NCBI RefSeq assembly: GCF_004138105.1
Contig: NZ_RXHQ01000004.1
Location: 1 to 64,000 of the forward strand
From: Xylanivirga thermophila
GTDB taxonomy: Bacteria > Bacillota > Clostridia > Caldicoprobacterales > Xylanivirgaceae
Direction: 5' to 3'
DNA length: 64,000 bases
Shown: positions 16,686-25,544 of the stretch, in pieces
How positions within the stretch are numbered: the first letter of the stretch is position 1
Layout of the letters: each line of letters opens with the position of its first letter
Position numbers and translations under genes: made by a program
Notes under the pieces: generated by a model
What the model was told of the DNA's origin: nothing
The model's database searches: none
Seen by the model: the letters and a program-made list of their open reading frames with translations, nothing else

Positions 16686-18257
16686 TCATTGATCTTGTCT
16701 ATCCATGTCTACAGGAAGTAGAGATATGGGACGCCTCTTTTCAGTTTGTATAGGTGGTCTTATTAAAAAGTCCTTCATATCTTCGTATCGTATCGGTGCG
16801 CGGGGAGTCATATAATCCATACCAAAACTCTTTAAAGTGACCATGTGAATATTTATTGTTAAAAAAGACAGTATAACACCGTATATTCCCGATATAGCTG
16901 CAGCGACCATAACAGGAAATCTCAATAGCCTAAGAGTTATGGATACGCTATAGGTAGGAATAGCAAATGATGCTATTGCTGTTATTGCTACTACTATTAC
17001 CATTATAGGACTTGTTATGCCTGCCCTAACAGAAGCATCTCCTATAATAATACCCCCTACAATGCCTATAGTGGAACCAATTGGTTTGGGGAGACGTGCT
17101 CCCGCCTCCCTCAAAAGCTCAAATGTAATCTCCATAAGTGTTGCCTCTATAAACACCGGAAAAGGTACTGTGGCTCTTGTCGCTGCTATAGATATTGCCA
17201 GACTAGTAGGAATAAAACCTGGATGAAACGAGGTAACAGCTATATATATACTAGGAGTAAATATAGTTAAGAAGTATGCCACCCAACGCATTACTCGCAT
17301 AATGGATGAAAACATCCATTTTTCAAAATAATCATCGGGACTTTGGAGAAATTGATAAAAACTTACCGGTACTATAAGTGCATATGGACTATTATCAACT
17401 AATATGGCTATTCGACCCTCAACTATATTTGCAATTGTTTTGTCAGGTCTTTCGGTGACCTGTACCTGAGGAAAAGGTGTTATATAACTATCCTGTATAA
17501 GTTGTTCTACTTGACCTGCATCTAAAATAGCATCTATATCTATGGAATTTAATCGTCTCTCTACTTCCTCAACAAGTCCTGGATTAACGATGCCTTTTAT
17601 ATATGCATATGCTACATCTGTTTTACTTCTGCGTCCCAACTGTATAGTTTTTATAGTAAAATTGGGATCTTTACATCGTCTTCTAAGCAATGCAGTATTA
17701 AATCTTAAAGTCTCAGAAAAACCTTCATGTGAACCCCTTATAACAGTTTCTGCCTGGGGCTCGCTTATCCCGCGAGTAGGCCAACCCCTAGCGCTTACTA
17801 TGAGTAATTTAGATGATCCATCTATTATTACTGCCACATCACCTGATAAAACTCCCAGTACGCCTTCATCTAAGCTATCTGCCTCCTTTATATCACCAAT
17901 AGTAACTGCATATGCCTTTATTTCATCAAATGCATTTTTTATATCTATAGTCCTCTGAGTATTGGTCTCCAATATAGATATTTGATAAGTAAGGGATTTT
18001 AATATCTGATTGCTAACAGTTGTTTTATCTATAAGACCATCAATATATACAATAGCACATGGAATCCGATTTATCCCTATATAAAATTCTCTAAATACTG
18101 CATCAGTACTATCTTCCAAAAACGCCTTAAACTTCTCAAGATTTTCTTGCATATTTGATGATAATATTATATCGACCTTTTCTTCTGCTTTAAGCTGACT
18201 TTTTAAATTATTCTTATCTATAGCTTCAGCATTCTTGGGATTTTTCATATTCGACAA
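16686..18257 (-). CDS. gerAA: Spore germination receptor subunit A
   Basis: This is the A subunit of a GerA-type receptor, with a soluble N-terminal part (about residues 1-290) and a membrane half of several helices. The GerA family pattern is clear: DGLIDKTTVSNQI, GWPTRGISEPQAETVIRG with RGSHEGFSETLRFNTALLRR, and ITPRAPIRYEDMKDF-like sequence (YMTPRAPIRYEDMKDF) at the end. The start is TTG at 18257, about ten bases after AAGGAG; the ATG at 18248 is farther away. The gene is preceded by a candidate sigma-G promoter, the sigma factor that controls gerA operons in Bacillus. Confidence 0.94.
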   Translation of the reverse strand: MSNMKNPKNAEAIDKNNLKSQLKAEEKVDIILSSNMQENLEKFKAFLEDSTDAVFREFYIGINRIPCAIVYIDGLIDKTTVSNQILKSLTYQISILETNTQRTIDIKNAFDEIKAYAVTIGDIKEADSLDEGVLGVLSGDVAVIIDGSSKLLIVSARGWPTRGISEPQAETVIRGSHEGFSETLRFNTALLRRRCKDPNFTIKTIQLGRRSKTDVAYAYIKGIVNPGLVEEVERRLNSIDIDAILDAGQVEQLIQDSYITPFPQVQVTERPDKTIANIVEGRIAILVDNSPYALIVPVSFYQFLQSPDDYFEKWMFSSIMRVMRWVAYFLTIFTPSIYIAVTSFHPGFIPTSLAISIAATRATVPFPVFIEATLMEITFELLREAGARLPKPIGSTIGIVGGIIIGDASVRAGITSPIMVIVVAITAIASFAIPTYSVSITLRLLRFPVMVAAAISGIYGVILSFLTINIHMVTLKSFGMDYMTPRAPIRYEDMKDFLIRPPIQTEKRRPISLLPVDMDRQDQ

Positions 18258-18281
18258 AGCAGCCCTCTCCTTAGAAACTCA

Positions 18282-18311
18282 TAAAATGATCTAACACTGT
18301 ATATGCTGTAC
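18282..18311 (-). promoter_or_regulatory. Candidate sigma-G (forespore) promoter of gerA
   Basis: On the minus strand GTACA (complement of 18307-18311; consensus GHATR, 4 of 5) is followed after 18 bp by CATTTTA (complement of 18282-18288; consensus CATNHTA). The spacing and position, 25 bases before the start codon, fit forespore expression. Confidence 0.45.
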
Positions 18312-18313
18312 AG

Positions 18314-18347
18314 AAAAAATGAAGTTTATACATAAACTTCATTTTTT
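18314..18347 (-). terminator. Hairpin between the gerA operon and the 18.4-kb gene
   Basis: AAAAAATGAAGTTTAT (18314-18329) and its perfect inverse (18332-18347) form a long stem with A and T runs at its base, able to work on both strands. It terminates the gene at 18392 before the gerA promoter. Confidence 0.8.
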
Positions 18348-18391
18348 ACTAGACGAATATAATTTTAAAATTGAAGATCAATAAATTATCT

Positions 18392-19000
18392 TTATTTTTT
18401 TGAGATGCCATCTTTATCTTTTAAGCCATTCAAATAGCTAATCAAATCTGAAGCTTCTTGTTTTGTTAGCAATCTGCTATCTTTTTTATCATATCTTTTT
18501 TGTATTATATCGTGCATTTCCTCATCTGTAAGGCCTAATGAGTTATATATGGCAAACAACGCTTTTTTTTGCGGCTCAGTTATAGAGTTGTCTTCTGCCC
18601 TATGCACAATTGGGCTATCGACTATACGCTCCCCTTCATCCAATTCTGGAGCAAACTGAGTACCATATCCCAATGAAGCTAGCGCCCTGCCATATGCTTT
18701 TGTATATGCCTTTTCTATATAATCCTTAAAATCTTCCCCCGTCTCCGAACCCACCCCTATTTCCACATTACCTTTACTATCGGTTACCTCCAACTCAAAA
18801 TAAGCAAACCTATTATTAACATCTATTATCTTATCTTTTACTATAGTTTTTGTTCCTTCACTATTTTGTTCTCTAAACCATACCATCCTCCATTTGACTT
18901 CTAAATAATCTGAATAAGTGGTCTCCCAACTACTAGTTTTAGGATTTTTTCTCCTTACCGGCAGCTGAGTTATGTGTTCTTCAATATTAAAATTAGGCAT
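18392..19000 (-). CDS. Phage-type recombination-associated protein, function unproven
   Basis: The N-terminal half has the pattern YLEVKWRMVWFREQNSEG, a beta-rich segment and YIEKAYTKAYGRALASLGYG followed by TQFAPELDEGERIVDSP. I recognise this pattern from uncharacterised proteins of phages and Firmicutes or Actinobacteria that resemble single-strand annealing proteins. The C-terminal 60 residues form a helical module (ITEPQKKALFAIYNSLGLTD) seen at the end of several phage recombination proteins. The start is placed at ATG 19000; an in-frame ATG at 19015 is equally open and neither has a strong ribosome binding site. It is a single gene between two terminators. DNA annealing is an inference from motif resemblance only. 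Confidence 0.65.
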   Translation of the reverse strand: MPNFNIEEHITQLPVRRKNPKTSSWETTYSDYLEVKWRMVWFREQNSEGTKTIVKDKIIDVNNRFAYFELEVTDSKGNVEIGVGSETGEDFKDYIEKAYTKAYGRALASLGYGTQFAPELDEGERIVDSPIVHRAEDNSITEPQKKALFAIYNSLGLTDEEMHDIIQKRYDKKDSRLLTKQEASDLISYLNGLKDKDGISKK

Positions 19001-19091
19001 AAAAATCACATCCAATATCTTTTAGTACTTAGTATGTGTAGATTTCATTAAAAATTACTATGTTTATTTTCCCATTCTAGAGCATATATAT

Positions 19092-19125
19092 AAAAAAAGC
19101 TATATCATTGAAGATATAACTTTTT
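19092..19125 (-). terminator. Terminator of the aminotransferase gene
   Basis: GATATA and TATATC arms (with an outer AAAAAG and CTTTTT pair) enclose a 6-base loop. The hairpin ends in seven T on the minus strand, 16 bases past the aminotransferase stop. Confidence 0.75.
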
Positions 19126-19140
19126 CAAACGATTATTTGG

Positions 19141-20334
19141 CTAGTCTAGTTCTTTGACAAAAGCCTCTATTCTATCCATTCCTTTTATAATGTTATCCAT
19201 CGATGTTGCATATGACAATCTTACCGCACTATCTATACCAAATGCTATACCGGGCACTACTGCAACATTTTGGGCATCCAACAATAGATTGCTAAATGAA
19301 GTTGAGCCTGTTATTGTTTTACCTTTATAGTTTTTGCCTATCAACTGACTAACATCAAGCATTATATAAAAAGCACCCTTTGGCATAACGGTAGAAAGCC
19401 CAACTATACTATTAATTCTGTTATATATATATTTCCGCCTTTTATCAAACTCCGAAACAGCTTTTTTTACCGATTCCTTTGGCCCTTTCAATGCAGTGAT
19501 ACTTGCATACTGAGCAATAGAGTTTGGATTCGATGTAGAATGACTTTGTATATTTGACATTACAGATATTATATCTTCCCTTCCTGCTACATAACCAATA
19601 CGCCACCCTGTCATCGCAAAAGATTTTGAAAGCCCATTGACCACCAATGTTTGATCTTTAATTTGTGAATTCAATGATGCAATACTAATATGCTTTGTTC
19701 CATCATATAAAATCTCTTCGTATATCTCATCAGATACTACAAAAAATTTATTTTTAACTGCCAAATCAGCAATCATCTTTAATTCATCAATTTTATACAC
19801 CGATCCCGTGGGATTATTAGGGCTATTTAGTATCATAGCCTTTGTATGGGATGTAATTACAGATGTTAAATCATCATAATTTACTTTAAACTGATCTTCT
19901 TTTTTAGTCTCTACAAATACTGGTATTCCTCCAGCCATCTTTACCATTTCGGGATAGCTAAGCCAATATGGAGAAGGAATAATCACCTCATCTCCTGGAT
20001 TTAAAATAGCTTGAAATATATTATATAAGGCATGTTTCGCCCCATTGCATACTATTATTTGTTTTGAATTATAATCTAGACTATTATCTTTTTTGAATTT
20101 ATTGCATATTGCTTCCTTAAGTTCTAGTACTCCTGATGCAGGAGTATATCTAGTTTTACCCTCATCCAAAGCTTTTTTTGCCGCATCTATAATGAAAGAG
20201 GGGGTGTCAAAGTCAGGTTCCCCTGCACCAAATCCTACAACATCTATCCCATCAGCTTTCATTTTTTTTGCTTTAGAGTCAATTTCTAAAGTGGCTGAAG
20301 CTGTTATCTTCATAGCATTTCGTGATAATTCCAT
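19141..20334 (-). CDS. Class I pyridoxal-phosphate aminotransferase (aspartate aminotransferase type)
   Basis: The enzyme belongs to the AspB-like group I gamma aminotransferases that move amino groups between aspartate and 2-oxoglutarate. Key segments are GFGAGEPDFDTPSFI, the NSPNNPTG cofactor loop, SDEIYEEILYDG and the PLP-lysine motif VNGLSKSFAMTGWRIGYVAG. An arginine near the end (VRLSYATS) binds the substrate carboxylate. The start is the ATG at 20334, ten bases after GGGAGG; an in-frame TTG at 20352 overlaps that site. The length is 397. Substrate preference among aspartate, aromatic and branched acceptors cannot be told from sequence. Confidence 0.9.
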   Translation of the reverse strand: MELSRNAMKITASATLEIDSKAKKMKADGIDVVGFGAGEPDFDTPSFIIDAAKKALDEGKTRYTPASGVLELKEAICNKFKKDNSLDYNSKQIIVCNGAKHALYNIFQAILNPGDEVIIPSPYWLSYPEMVKMAGGIPVFVETKKEDQFKVNYDDLTSVITSHTKAMILNSPNNPTGSVYKIDELKMIADLAVKNKFFVVSDEIYEEILYDGTKHISIASLNSQIKDQTLVVNGLSKSFAMTGWRIGYVAGREDIISVMSNIQSHSTSNPNSIAQYASITALKGPKESVKKAVSEFDKRRKYIYNRINSIVGLSTVMPKGAFYIMLDVSQLIGKNYKGKTITGSTSFSNLLLDAQNVAVVPGIAFGIDSAVRLSYATSMDNIIKGMDRIEAFVKELD

Positions 20335-20429
20335 AAAAATTCTGCCTCCCAATTATGAAATTTTTTATTATCGATCCATCATTTTTTATTCATTATATCA
20401 TAGTTCTTTTATTGAGTCCATGATTGTTT

Positions 20430-21257
20430 TCAATTATTTGAGGCAGCATTTTTCAACTTTTCCACCACACTATATCCCACTTTTATATCTCCTATAATGG
20501 GTTTGCCATCTATCAAATCCCCATGGCAATCGCTCCCGCCCGTGACAATAAGACAATTTTTATCTGCTATAGTCTTTAGATACGCAGACTGTCTCGATGT
20601 ATGTTTGCTATGGTAGACTTCAATACCTTTTATTCCACAATGGATAATATCCTCTATCAATGATTGATTCTTTATAAGTCCAGGATGAGCTAAAACGGGT
20701 ACGCCACCAGCTTTTTTTATAATTTCTATACCTTGCTTTGGGTTTATATTTTTTCTCGGCACATATGCAGGACAATCATTTCCTATATATATTTCAAATG
20801 CCTGGTTAAGATCTTTTACTATCCCCTTATCTACCAACACTCGACCTATATGAGGTCTTGCTATTGCCTTATTCCCTGACTTTTCCATTACTTCTTCTAG
20901 AGAAATAGAAATTTTATAGATTTGTCGAAGCTTGTCTATCATTTTTATTGATCTAGAATACCTATCTTCCTTAAGCTCTTCTATTTCCTCTTGAAATTCG
21001 ATGGAATGGATATCTATATAATATCCAAGCATATGTATTTCATTATCTCCTATTTGAGTACTCAGCTCAATACCTGGTACTATCTCCACACCAAATCCCC
21101 TTCCAGCCTCTATTGCCCCTTGTATACCGTCCGTTGTATCATGGTCAGTTACACCTATGGCTACCAGCCCTTTTTGAGCACCCCATTTTACTAATTGGGC
21201 GGGAGTAAGTAAGCCATCTGATGCAGTTGTATGATTATGAAGATCTACATATCTCAT
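20430..21257 (-). CDS. PHP-domain phosphoesterase (YciV/TrpH family)
   Basis: This is a metal-dependent phosphoesterase of the polymerase-and-histidinol-phosphatase superfamily. The metal ligands are visible in order: DLHNHTTASDG (residues 4-14), TDHDTTDG, GIELSTQ, RPHIG, LAHPG and GSDCHG. Characterised relatives hydrolyse 3',5'-bisphosphonucleosides or trim short RNA 5' ends, so the substrate here is probably one of these. The 275-residue length fits. Its AAAGGAG site lies inside the end of the upstream dipeptidase gene, so the two are coupled. Confidence 0.88.
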   Translation of the reverse strand: MRYVDLHNHTTASDGLLTPAQLVKWGAQKGLVAIGVTDHDTTDGIQGAIEAGRGFGVEIVPGIELSTQIGDNEIHMLGYYIDIHSIEFQEEIEELKEDRYSRSIKMIDKLRQIYKISISLEEVMEKSGNKAIARPHIGRVLVDKGIVKDLNQAFEIYIGNDCPAYVPRKNINPKQGIEIIKKAGGVPVLAHPGLIKNQSLIEDIIHCGIKGIEVYHSKHTSRQSAYLKTIADKNCLIVTGGSDCHGDLIDGKPIIGDIKVGYSVVEKLKNAASNN

Positions 21258-21258
21258 T

Positions 21259-22224
21259 CTATTTTTTGGCTCCTTTATTTTCTGTTACCTGTTTAAAAAC
21301 TCTTAAAAAATTTCCATTGGCTATCTTATTTACATCTTCTTCTTTATAATTTAACCTCAAAAGCATATTTATCACATTATAAAAATTTTCAGGTCCATTT
21401 ATTCCATCAGGTAACATTTCTATACCGTCAAAATCAGATCCGAACCCTACATAATCTACCCCTACCAATTGAGCAATATACTCTATATGCCTTATAATAT
21501 CATCTATTGTAGCATGATTATCATTGCTTAAAAAACGTGGATAAAAGTTTATGCCTATCATTCCAGACTTTTGGGCTATAGCTTTTATCTGTTCATCATC
21601 TAAGTTCCTAATGTTATTGCATATATGTTTTGCATTCGAATGGCTGGCTACTATTGGATGATTTGAAAGTTCTATTACATCCCAAAAACCAGTTTCCGAT
21701 ATATGGGAAACATCTATTATCATACCTAATAAATTCATTTGATATATAACCTCTCGTCCAAATTGCGAAAGGCCACTTTTAGAATAACGCTCCATAACTC
21801 CATCGGCAATCTCATTTCTATCATTCCATGTAAGTGTGAGCATCCTTACGCCCAGTCTATATAATATTCTAATGTTGGATATTTGTCCTTCTAATATATC
21901 TCCACCTTCTACGGCCAAAAAGGTGCCTATTTTTTTATCCTTCCATGCATAAGTTATATCGTCGAATGTGAGTATAGGATATAGTATATCTTTATTGCTA
22001 TTTAAAATGTTATAATATAAATCTATTATGTTTAAACCTCTTTGCAAAGCCGGACCATGAATCCTTTTAGGCCCTACCCATGCAGCAAAAACTTGCACTC
22101 CCACATTGCTATCTATAAGTTTTTTTAGACAAATATGATTAGTGTCATCCTCTATATTTGATTTTTTTTCCAGAATATTTGACAGGGTATCACAATGACA
22201 ATCAATTATTCTAATATTCCCCAT
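21259..22224 (-). CDS. Membrane-dipeptidase family (M19) zinc peptidase
   Basis: This is a renal-dipeptidase-type amidohydrolase that cleaves dipeptides, often with a D-residue at the second position. Metal-binding motifs are present: IDCHCDTL (HxD, residues 7-14), AVEGGDILEG, VSHISETGF, ASHSNAKHICNN, and GFGSDFDGIEM near the end. It has no signal peptide, so despite the family name it is cytoplasmic. The 321 residues are typical of Firmicute members. AAAGGAG precedes the ATG. It is cotranscribed with the PHP phosphoesterase. Confidence 0.9.
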   Translation of the reverse strand: MGNIRIIDCHCDTLSNILEKKSNIEDDTNHICLKKLIDSNVGVQVFAAWVGPKRIHGPALQRGLNIIDLYYNILNSNKDILYPILTFDDITYAWKDKKIGTFLAVEGGDILEGQISNIRILYRLGVRMLTLTWNDRNEIADGVMERYSKSGLSQFGREVIYQMNLLGMIIDVSHISETGFWDVIELSNHPIVASHSNAKHICNNIRNLDDEQIKAIAQKSGMIGINFYPRFLSNDNHATIDDIIRHIEYIAQLVGVDYVGFGSDFDGIEMLPDGINGPENFYNVINMLLRLNYKEEDVNKIANGNFLRVFKQVTENKGAKK

Positions 22225-22258
22225 TTTGCAACTCCTTTCTATTTTTTCATATTATCAT

Positions 22259-22283
22259 AAAAAAACCTACCTTTTTAGGTAGG
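22259..22283 (-). terminator. spoVS terminator
   Basis: CCTACCT and AGGTAGG arms enclose a short T loop, with seven T following on the minus strand, just past the spoVS stop. Confidence 0.9.
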
Positions 22284-22288
22284 CATTT

Positions 22289-22549
22289 CTATCTGGGTTC
22301 TACTATCAACTTTATAGCTGTTCTCTCCTGCCCATCTATAATTATATCAGTAAAGGCAGGAATACATATCAAATCAATACCACTAGGAGCAACAAACCCC
22401 CTTGCAATCGCTACTGCTTTAACCGCTTGATTTAGTGCTCCAGCTCCTATAGCTTGTAACTCTGCGGCACCTCTTTCCCTTAATACTCCTGCTAGGGCAC
22501 CTGCCACAGAATTTGGATTGGATTTAGCTGATACTTTTAATACTTCCAT
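22289..22549 (-). CDS. spoVS: Stage V sporulation protein S
   Basis: SpoVS is a small, highly conserved Alba-like protein that affects septation and coat assembly in sporulation. The 86 residues begin MEVLKVSAKSNPNSVAGALA and continue through GAAELQAIGAGALNQAVKAV, which is near-invariant across the family. It is a single gene between terminators, with a predicted sigma-H promoter, as in B. subtilis. In Bacillus it also follows rny, but there ymdB lies between; here ymdB is absent. Confidence 0.97.
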   Translation of the reverse strand: MEVLKVSAKSNPNSVAGALAGVLRERGAAELQAIGAGALNQAVKAVAIARGFVAPSGIDLICIPAFTDIIIDGQERTAIKLIVEPR

Positions 22550-22591
22550 GTTTGATCCCCCTTATACATAATTAATTCATCTTTAATATAT

Positions 22592-22618
22592 ATTCTACAT
22601 TACTGCTAAAAATCCTCT
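22592..22618 (-). promoter_or_regulatory. Sigma-H promoter of spoVS
   Basis: On the minus strand AGAGGATTT (complement of 22610-22618) matches the sigma-H -35 RNAGGAWWW. After 11 bp, GTAGAAT (complement of 22592-22598) matches RNNGAAT. Confidence 0.7.
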
Positions 22619-22655
22619 TTTAATAGAAGATTTTTCTATAATTTATATTATATTT

Positions 22656-22685
22656 TAAAAAAGGTGTGGTTAACACCACACCTTT
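22656..22685 (-). terminator. rny terminator
   Basis: AAAGGTGTGG (22660-22669) and CCACACCTTT (22676-22685) pair around a 6-base loop, followed by T residues on the minus strand. The arm nearest the gene overlaps the rny stop codon (22684-22686). Confidence 0.9.
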
Positions 22686-24225
22686 ATCTTGCATATTCAA
22701 TAGACCTAGTCTCTCTTATTACATTAATTTTTATTTGTCCTGGATATTCCAGCTCTCTTTCAACTCTTTTCACAATTTCTCTGGCCATTAGGATAGCTTG
22801 GTCATCGCTTACTTTTTCTGGTTTAACAATAATTCTAAGTTCACGTCCAGCTTGAATAGCAAAAGATTTCTCAACACCTGCGAAGGAGTTTGCAATTTCT
22901 TCTAATTTTTCCAACCTTTTTATATATACTTCTAAAGTTTCTCTTCTAGCCCCAGGCCGTGCAGCAGAAATAGCATCAGCAGCTTGAACCAATATAGCTT
23001 CTACAGTATTCGGCTCAATATCACCATGATGAGCCATAATAGCATGGACTATATCTGGGCTTTCTTTATACTTTTTGGCCAGTTCAGCACCTAATTGAGT
23101 ATGTGGTCCTTCAAATTCGTGATCTACTGCTTTACCTATATCATGAAGAAGACCAGCTCTTTTAGCTATTTTCACGTCTGCTCCTAGCTCAGCTGCCATT
23201 ATACCGGCTAAATTAGCTACCTCAATGGAATGTTGTAATACATTCTGCCCATAGCTAGTTCTATACTTAAGCCTACCTAATAATTTTATTATTTCAGGAT
23301 GAACACCATTAATACCTAAATCAAATGTAGCTTCTTCACCAGCTTCACGGATTTGGGTTTCTACCTCTTTCCGGGCTTTTCCTACCATCTCTTCAATTCT
23401 TGCAGGATGAATACGCCCATCAACTATCAACTTTTCAAGGGCAATTCTCGCAATTTCACGTCGTATAGGATCAAAACCAGACAATATAACAGCCTCAGGC
23501 GTATCATCTATAATCAAATCTATTCCTGTTGCCGTTTCTAAAGCTCTAATATTTCTACCTTCACGACCAATAATTCTTCCCTTCATTTCATCATTAGGCA
23601 ATGAAACTACCGATACCGTCGTTTCAGCAACATGGTCAGCAGCAGATTTCTGTATTGCCAAGGAAATAATTTCTCTAGCCTTTTTTTCTGCTTCTTCCTT
23701 TGTTCGACTTTCCATTTCACGAATCTTTATAGCCAATTCATGGGATACCTCTTTTTCAACATTATCCAGCAGTATATCCTTAGCCTCGTCTTTGGTTAAT
23801 TCAGAAATACGCTCAAGTTCTTCTAACTGCTGCTTGTACAACCCATTGATTTCATCTTGAAGCTTTTGTACTTCTTTCTGTTTTTTAACTATATTATCTT
23901 CCTTTGACTCAAGGGAATCAGACTTTCTGTCTAGATTTTCTTCCTTTTGCTGTAAACGACGCTCTATGCGCTGGATCTCGTTCCTACGTTCACGAATTTC
24001 CCTATCTAATTCACTTCGCAGTCTATGAACTTCTTCTTTTGCTTCTAGTAACGTTTCCTTTTTTGTAGCTTCAGCCTGCCTATTAGCTTCCTCAACAATT
24101 CTTTTAGCAGCCTCTTCTGCACTACAAATTTTACTCTCAGCAATCCGTTTGCGATAATAATATCCAACTAAAACTCCCCCAATGGCTACTACCAGGACAA
24201 TTCCCGTTAGTAGTATTGGTTCCAC
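22684..24225 (-). CDS. rny: Ribonuclease Y
   Basis: RNase Y is a membrane-anchored endoribonuclease that starts mRNA decay in Firmicutes. Domains in order are an N-terminal transmembrane helix (about residues 5-24), a long charged coiled coil (about 30-200), a KH domain with [11 protein letters not shown], and an HD domain with [10 protein letters not shown] carrying the metal-binding pair. The 513 residues fit the family. The start is a GTG at 24225, about 12 bases after AAGGAGG. It has its own strong promoter and a long structured leader. The usual partner ymdB is absent. Confidence 0.96.
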   Translation of the reverse strand: MEPILLTGIVLVVAIGGVLVGYYYRKRIAESKICSAEEAAKRIVEEANRQAEATKKETLLEAKEEVHRLRSELDREIRERRNEIQRIERRLQQKEENLDRKSDSLESKEDNIVKKQKEVQKLQDEINGLYKQQLEELERISELTKDEAKDILLDNVEKEVSHELAIKIREMESRTKEEAEKKAREIISLAIQKSAADHVAETTVSVVSLPNDEMKGRIIGREGRNIRALETATGIDLIIDDTPEAVILSGFDPIRREIARIALEKLIVDGRIHPARIEEMVGKARKEVETQIREAGEEATFDLGINGVHPEIIKLLGRLKYRTSYGQNVLQHSIEVANLAGIMAAELGADVKIAKRAGLLHDIGKAVDHEFEGPHTQLGAELAKKYKESPDIVHAIMAHHGDIEPNTVEAILVQAADAISAARPGARRETLEVYIKRLEKLEEIANSFAGVEKSFAIQAGRELRIIVKPEKVSDDQAILMAREIVKRVERELEYPGQIKINVIRETRSIEYAR

Positions 24226-24238
24226 TTAATATCATACA

Positions 24239-24375
24239 CCTCCTTCTTTTACAGCTATACATTCAAAACATAACCCAAGTATGATAACTTGGTTGCAGTG
24301 TAAATTGCTAGATTTATAAAACCCTTACACCGTGATTGATCGCCTTTTTTTAATGCAAATACCATACCAGTATTT
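24239..24375 (-). promoter_or_regulatory. Structured 5' leader of rny
   Basis: From the predicted start of transcription near 24375 to the ribosome binding site the leader can form three successive hairpins on the minus strand. The first has AATGCAAATAC pairing with GTATTTGCATT. The second has GTGTAA pairing with TTACAC. The third has AACCAAGT pairing with ACTTGGGTT across one bulge. No riboswitch class is recognised. A structured leader could allow control of rny by its own product, which is inference. Confidence 0.45.
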
Positions 24376-24381
24376 GCATTA

Positions 24382-24410
24382 ATTTTATCGCGTTTTAGAT
24401 AATATGTCAA
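24382..24410 (-). promoter_or_regulatory. Sigma-A promoter of rny
   Basis: A consensus TTGACA (complement of 24405-24410) and TAAAAT (complement of 24382-24387) lie 17 bp apart, five bases beyond the recA stop. Confidence 0.8.
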
Positions 24411-24415
24411 GTTAG

Positions 24416-25438
24416 TTATTCTGCCGTTTCATCATCACTAGATTCGCGCTTTATATTTCCTAAATCAAATTCTTGTCTTATCTTGTTTTCTAATTCGAGA
24501 GCCAATTCTGGATTATCTTTTAAATATTGACGGGCATTTTCACGTCCTTGGCCCAAGCGTATATCACCATAGGAATACCATGCACCACTTTTATTTACTA
24601 TATCCTTAGATGCAGCTAAATCTAATATACTACCTTCTTTAGATATCCCTTCACCATATAATATATCAAATTCTGCCACTTTAAATGGAGGTGCTACTTT
24701 ATTTTTTACTACCTTAACTCTGGTTCTACTACCTATCATTTCATTACCTTGTTTTAATGTTTCTATTCTTCTCACATCTAGCCTTACAGATGAATAAAAT
24801 TTTAATGCTCTCCCGCCTGGTGTAGTTTCAGGATTTCCAAACATTACCCCTACTTTTTCTCTTAATTGATTTATAAATATCGCAACTGCACGAGATTTAT
24901 TTATTGCTCCTGATAGTTTTCTAAGAGCTTGAGACATAAGCCTTGCTTGCAATCCCACATGGGAATCACCCATTTCTCCCTCTAATTCTGCCCTTGGCAC
25001 CAACGCTGCAACTGAATCGACTACTATAATATCTATTGCTCCACTACGGACCAAAGCCTCAGTAATTTCTAGAGCCTGCTCGCCTGTGTCCGGTTGTGAA
25101 ACTAATAGGTTGTCTATATCAATACCTAAATTTTTTGAATATACAGGATCCAAGGCATGTTCTGCATCAACAAAGGCTGCATTTCCCCCTAATTTTTGTG
25201 CTTCGGCAATAGCATGTAAGGCTACAGTAGTTTTACCCGATGATTCAGGTCCATATATCTCTACTACTCTGCCCCTTGGAAAGCCACCTACTCCCAATGC
25301 AATATCAAGGTCCAATGCACCAGTAGGAATAGTATCTACAGTCATATGGGGTGCTTCTCCCAATTTCATAATAGATCCTTTACCAAACTGCTTTTCTATT
25401 TGGTTTAGAGCAATTTCTAACGCCTTTTCCTTTTCCAT
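24416..25438 (-). CDS. recA: Recombinase RecA
   Basis: RecA forms filaments on single-stranded DNA, performs strand exchange and activates LexA cleavage. The ATPase shows Walker A GPESSGKT at about residues 64-71, [20 protein letters not shown] with Walker B, and L2-region sequence [20 protein letters not shown]. The C-terminus is acidic (SSDDETAE). The 340 residues are standard. A consensus promoter and an SOS box lie within 65 bases of the start. Confidence 0.98.
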   Translation of the reverse strand: MEKEKALEIALNQIEKQFGKGSIMKLGEAPHMTVDTIPTGALDLDIALGVGGFPRGRVVEIYGPESSGKTTVALHAIAEAQKLGGNAAFVDAEHALDPVYSKNLGIDIDNLLVSQPDTGEQALEITEALVRSGAIDIIVVDSVAALVPRAELEGEMGDSHVGLQARLMSQALRKLSGAINKSRAVAIFINQLREKVGVMFGNPETTPGGRALKFYSSVRLDVRRIETLKQGNEMIGSRTRVKVVKNKVAPPFKVAEFDILYGEGISKEGSILDLAASKDIVNKSGAWYSYGDIRLGQGRENARQYLKDNPELALELENKIRQEFDLGNIKRESSDDETAE

Positions 25439-25454
25439 ATATACCTTCCTTTCT

Positions 25455-25468
25455 CGAACATAAGTTCT
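25455..25468. promoter_or_regulatory. LexA (SOS) box of recA
   Basis: CGAACATAAGTTCT matches CGAAC-N4-GTTC and lies between the -10 and the recA ribosome binding site. Its left half is identical to the lexA box (CGAACATA). Confidence 0.85.
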
Positions 25469-25474
25469 ATGTAT

Positions 25475-25503
25475 ATTATATAAAAAATATGAAATATGGT
25501 CAA
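25475..25503 (-). promoter_or_regulatory. Sigma-A promoter of recA
   Basis: TTGACC (complement of 25498-25503) and TATAAT (complement of 25475-25480) are separated by 17 bp on the minus strand. Confidence 0.85.
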
Positions 25504-25544
25504 GTAATAGTTAAGTCTTCCCTTGTAAGCTATTCATGTAGAAT

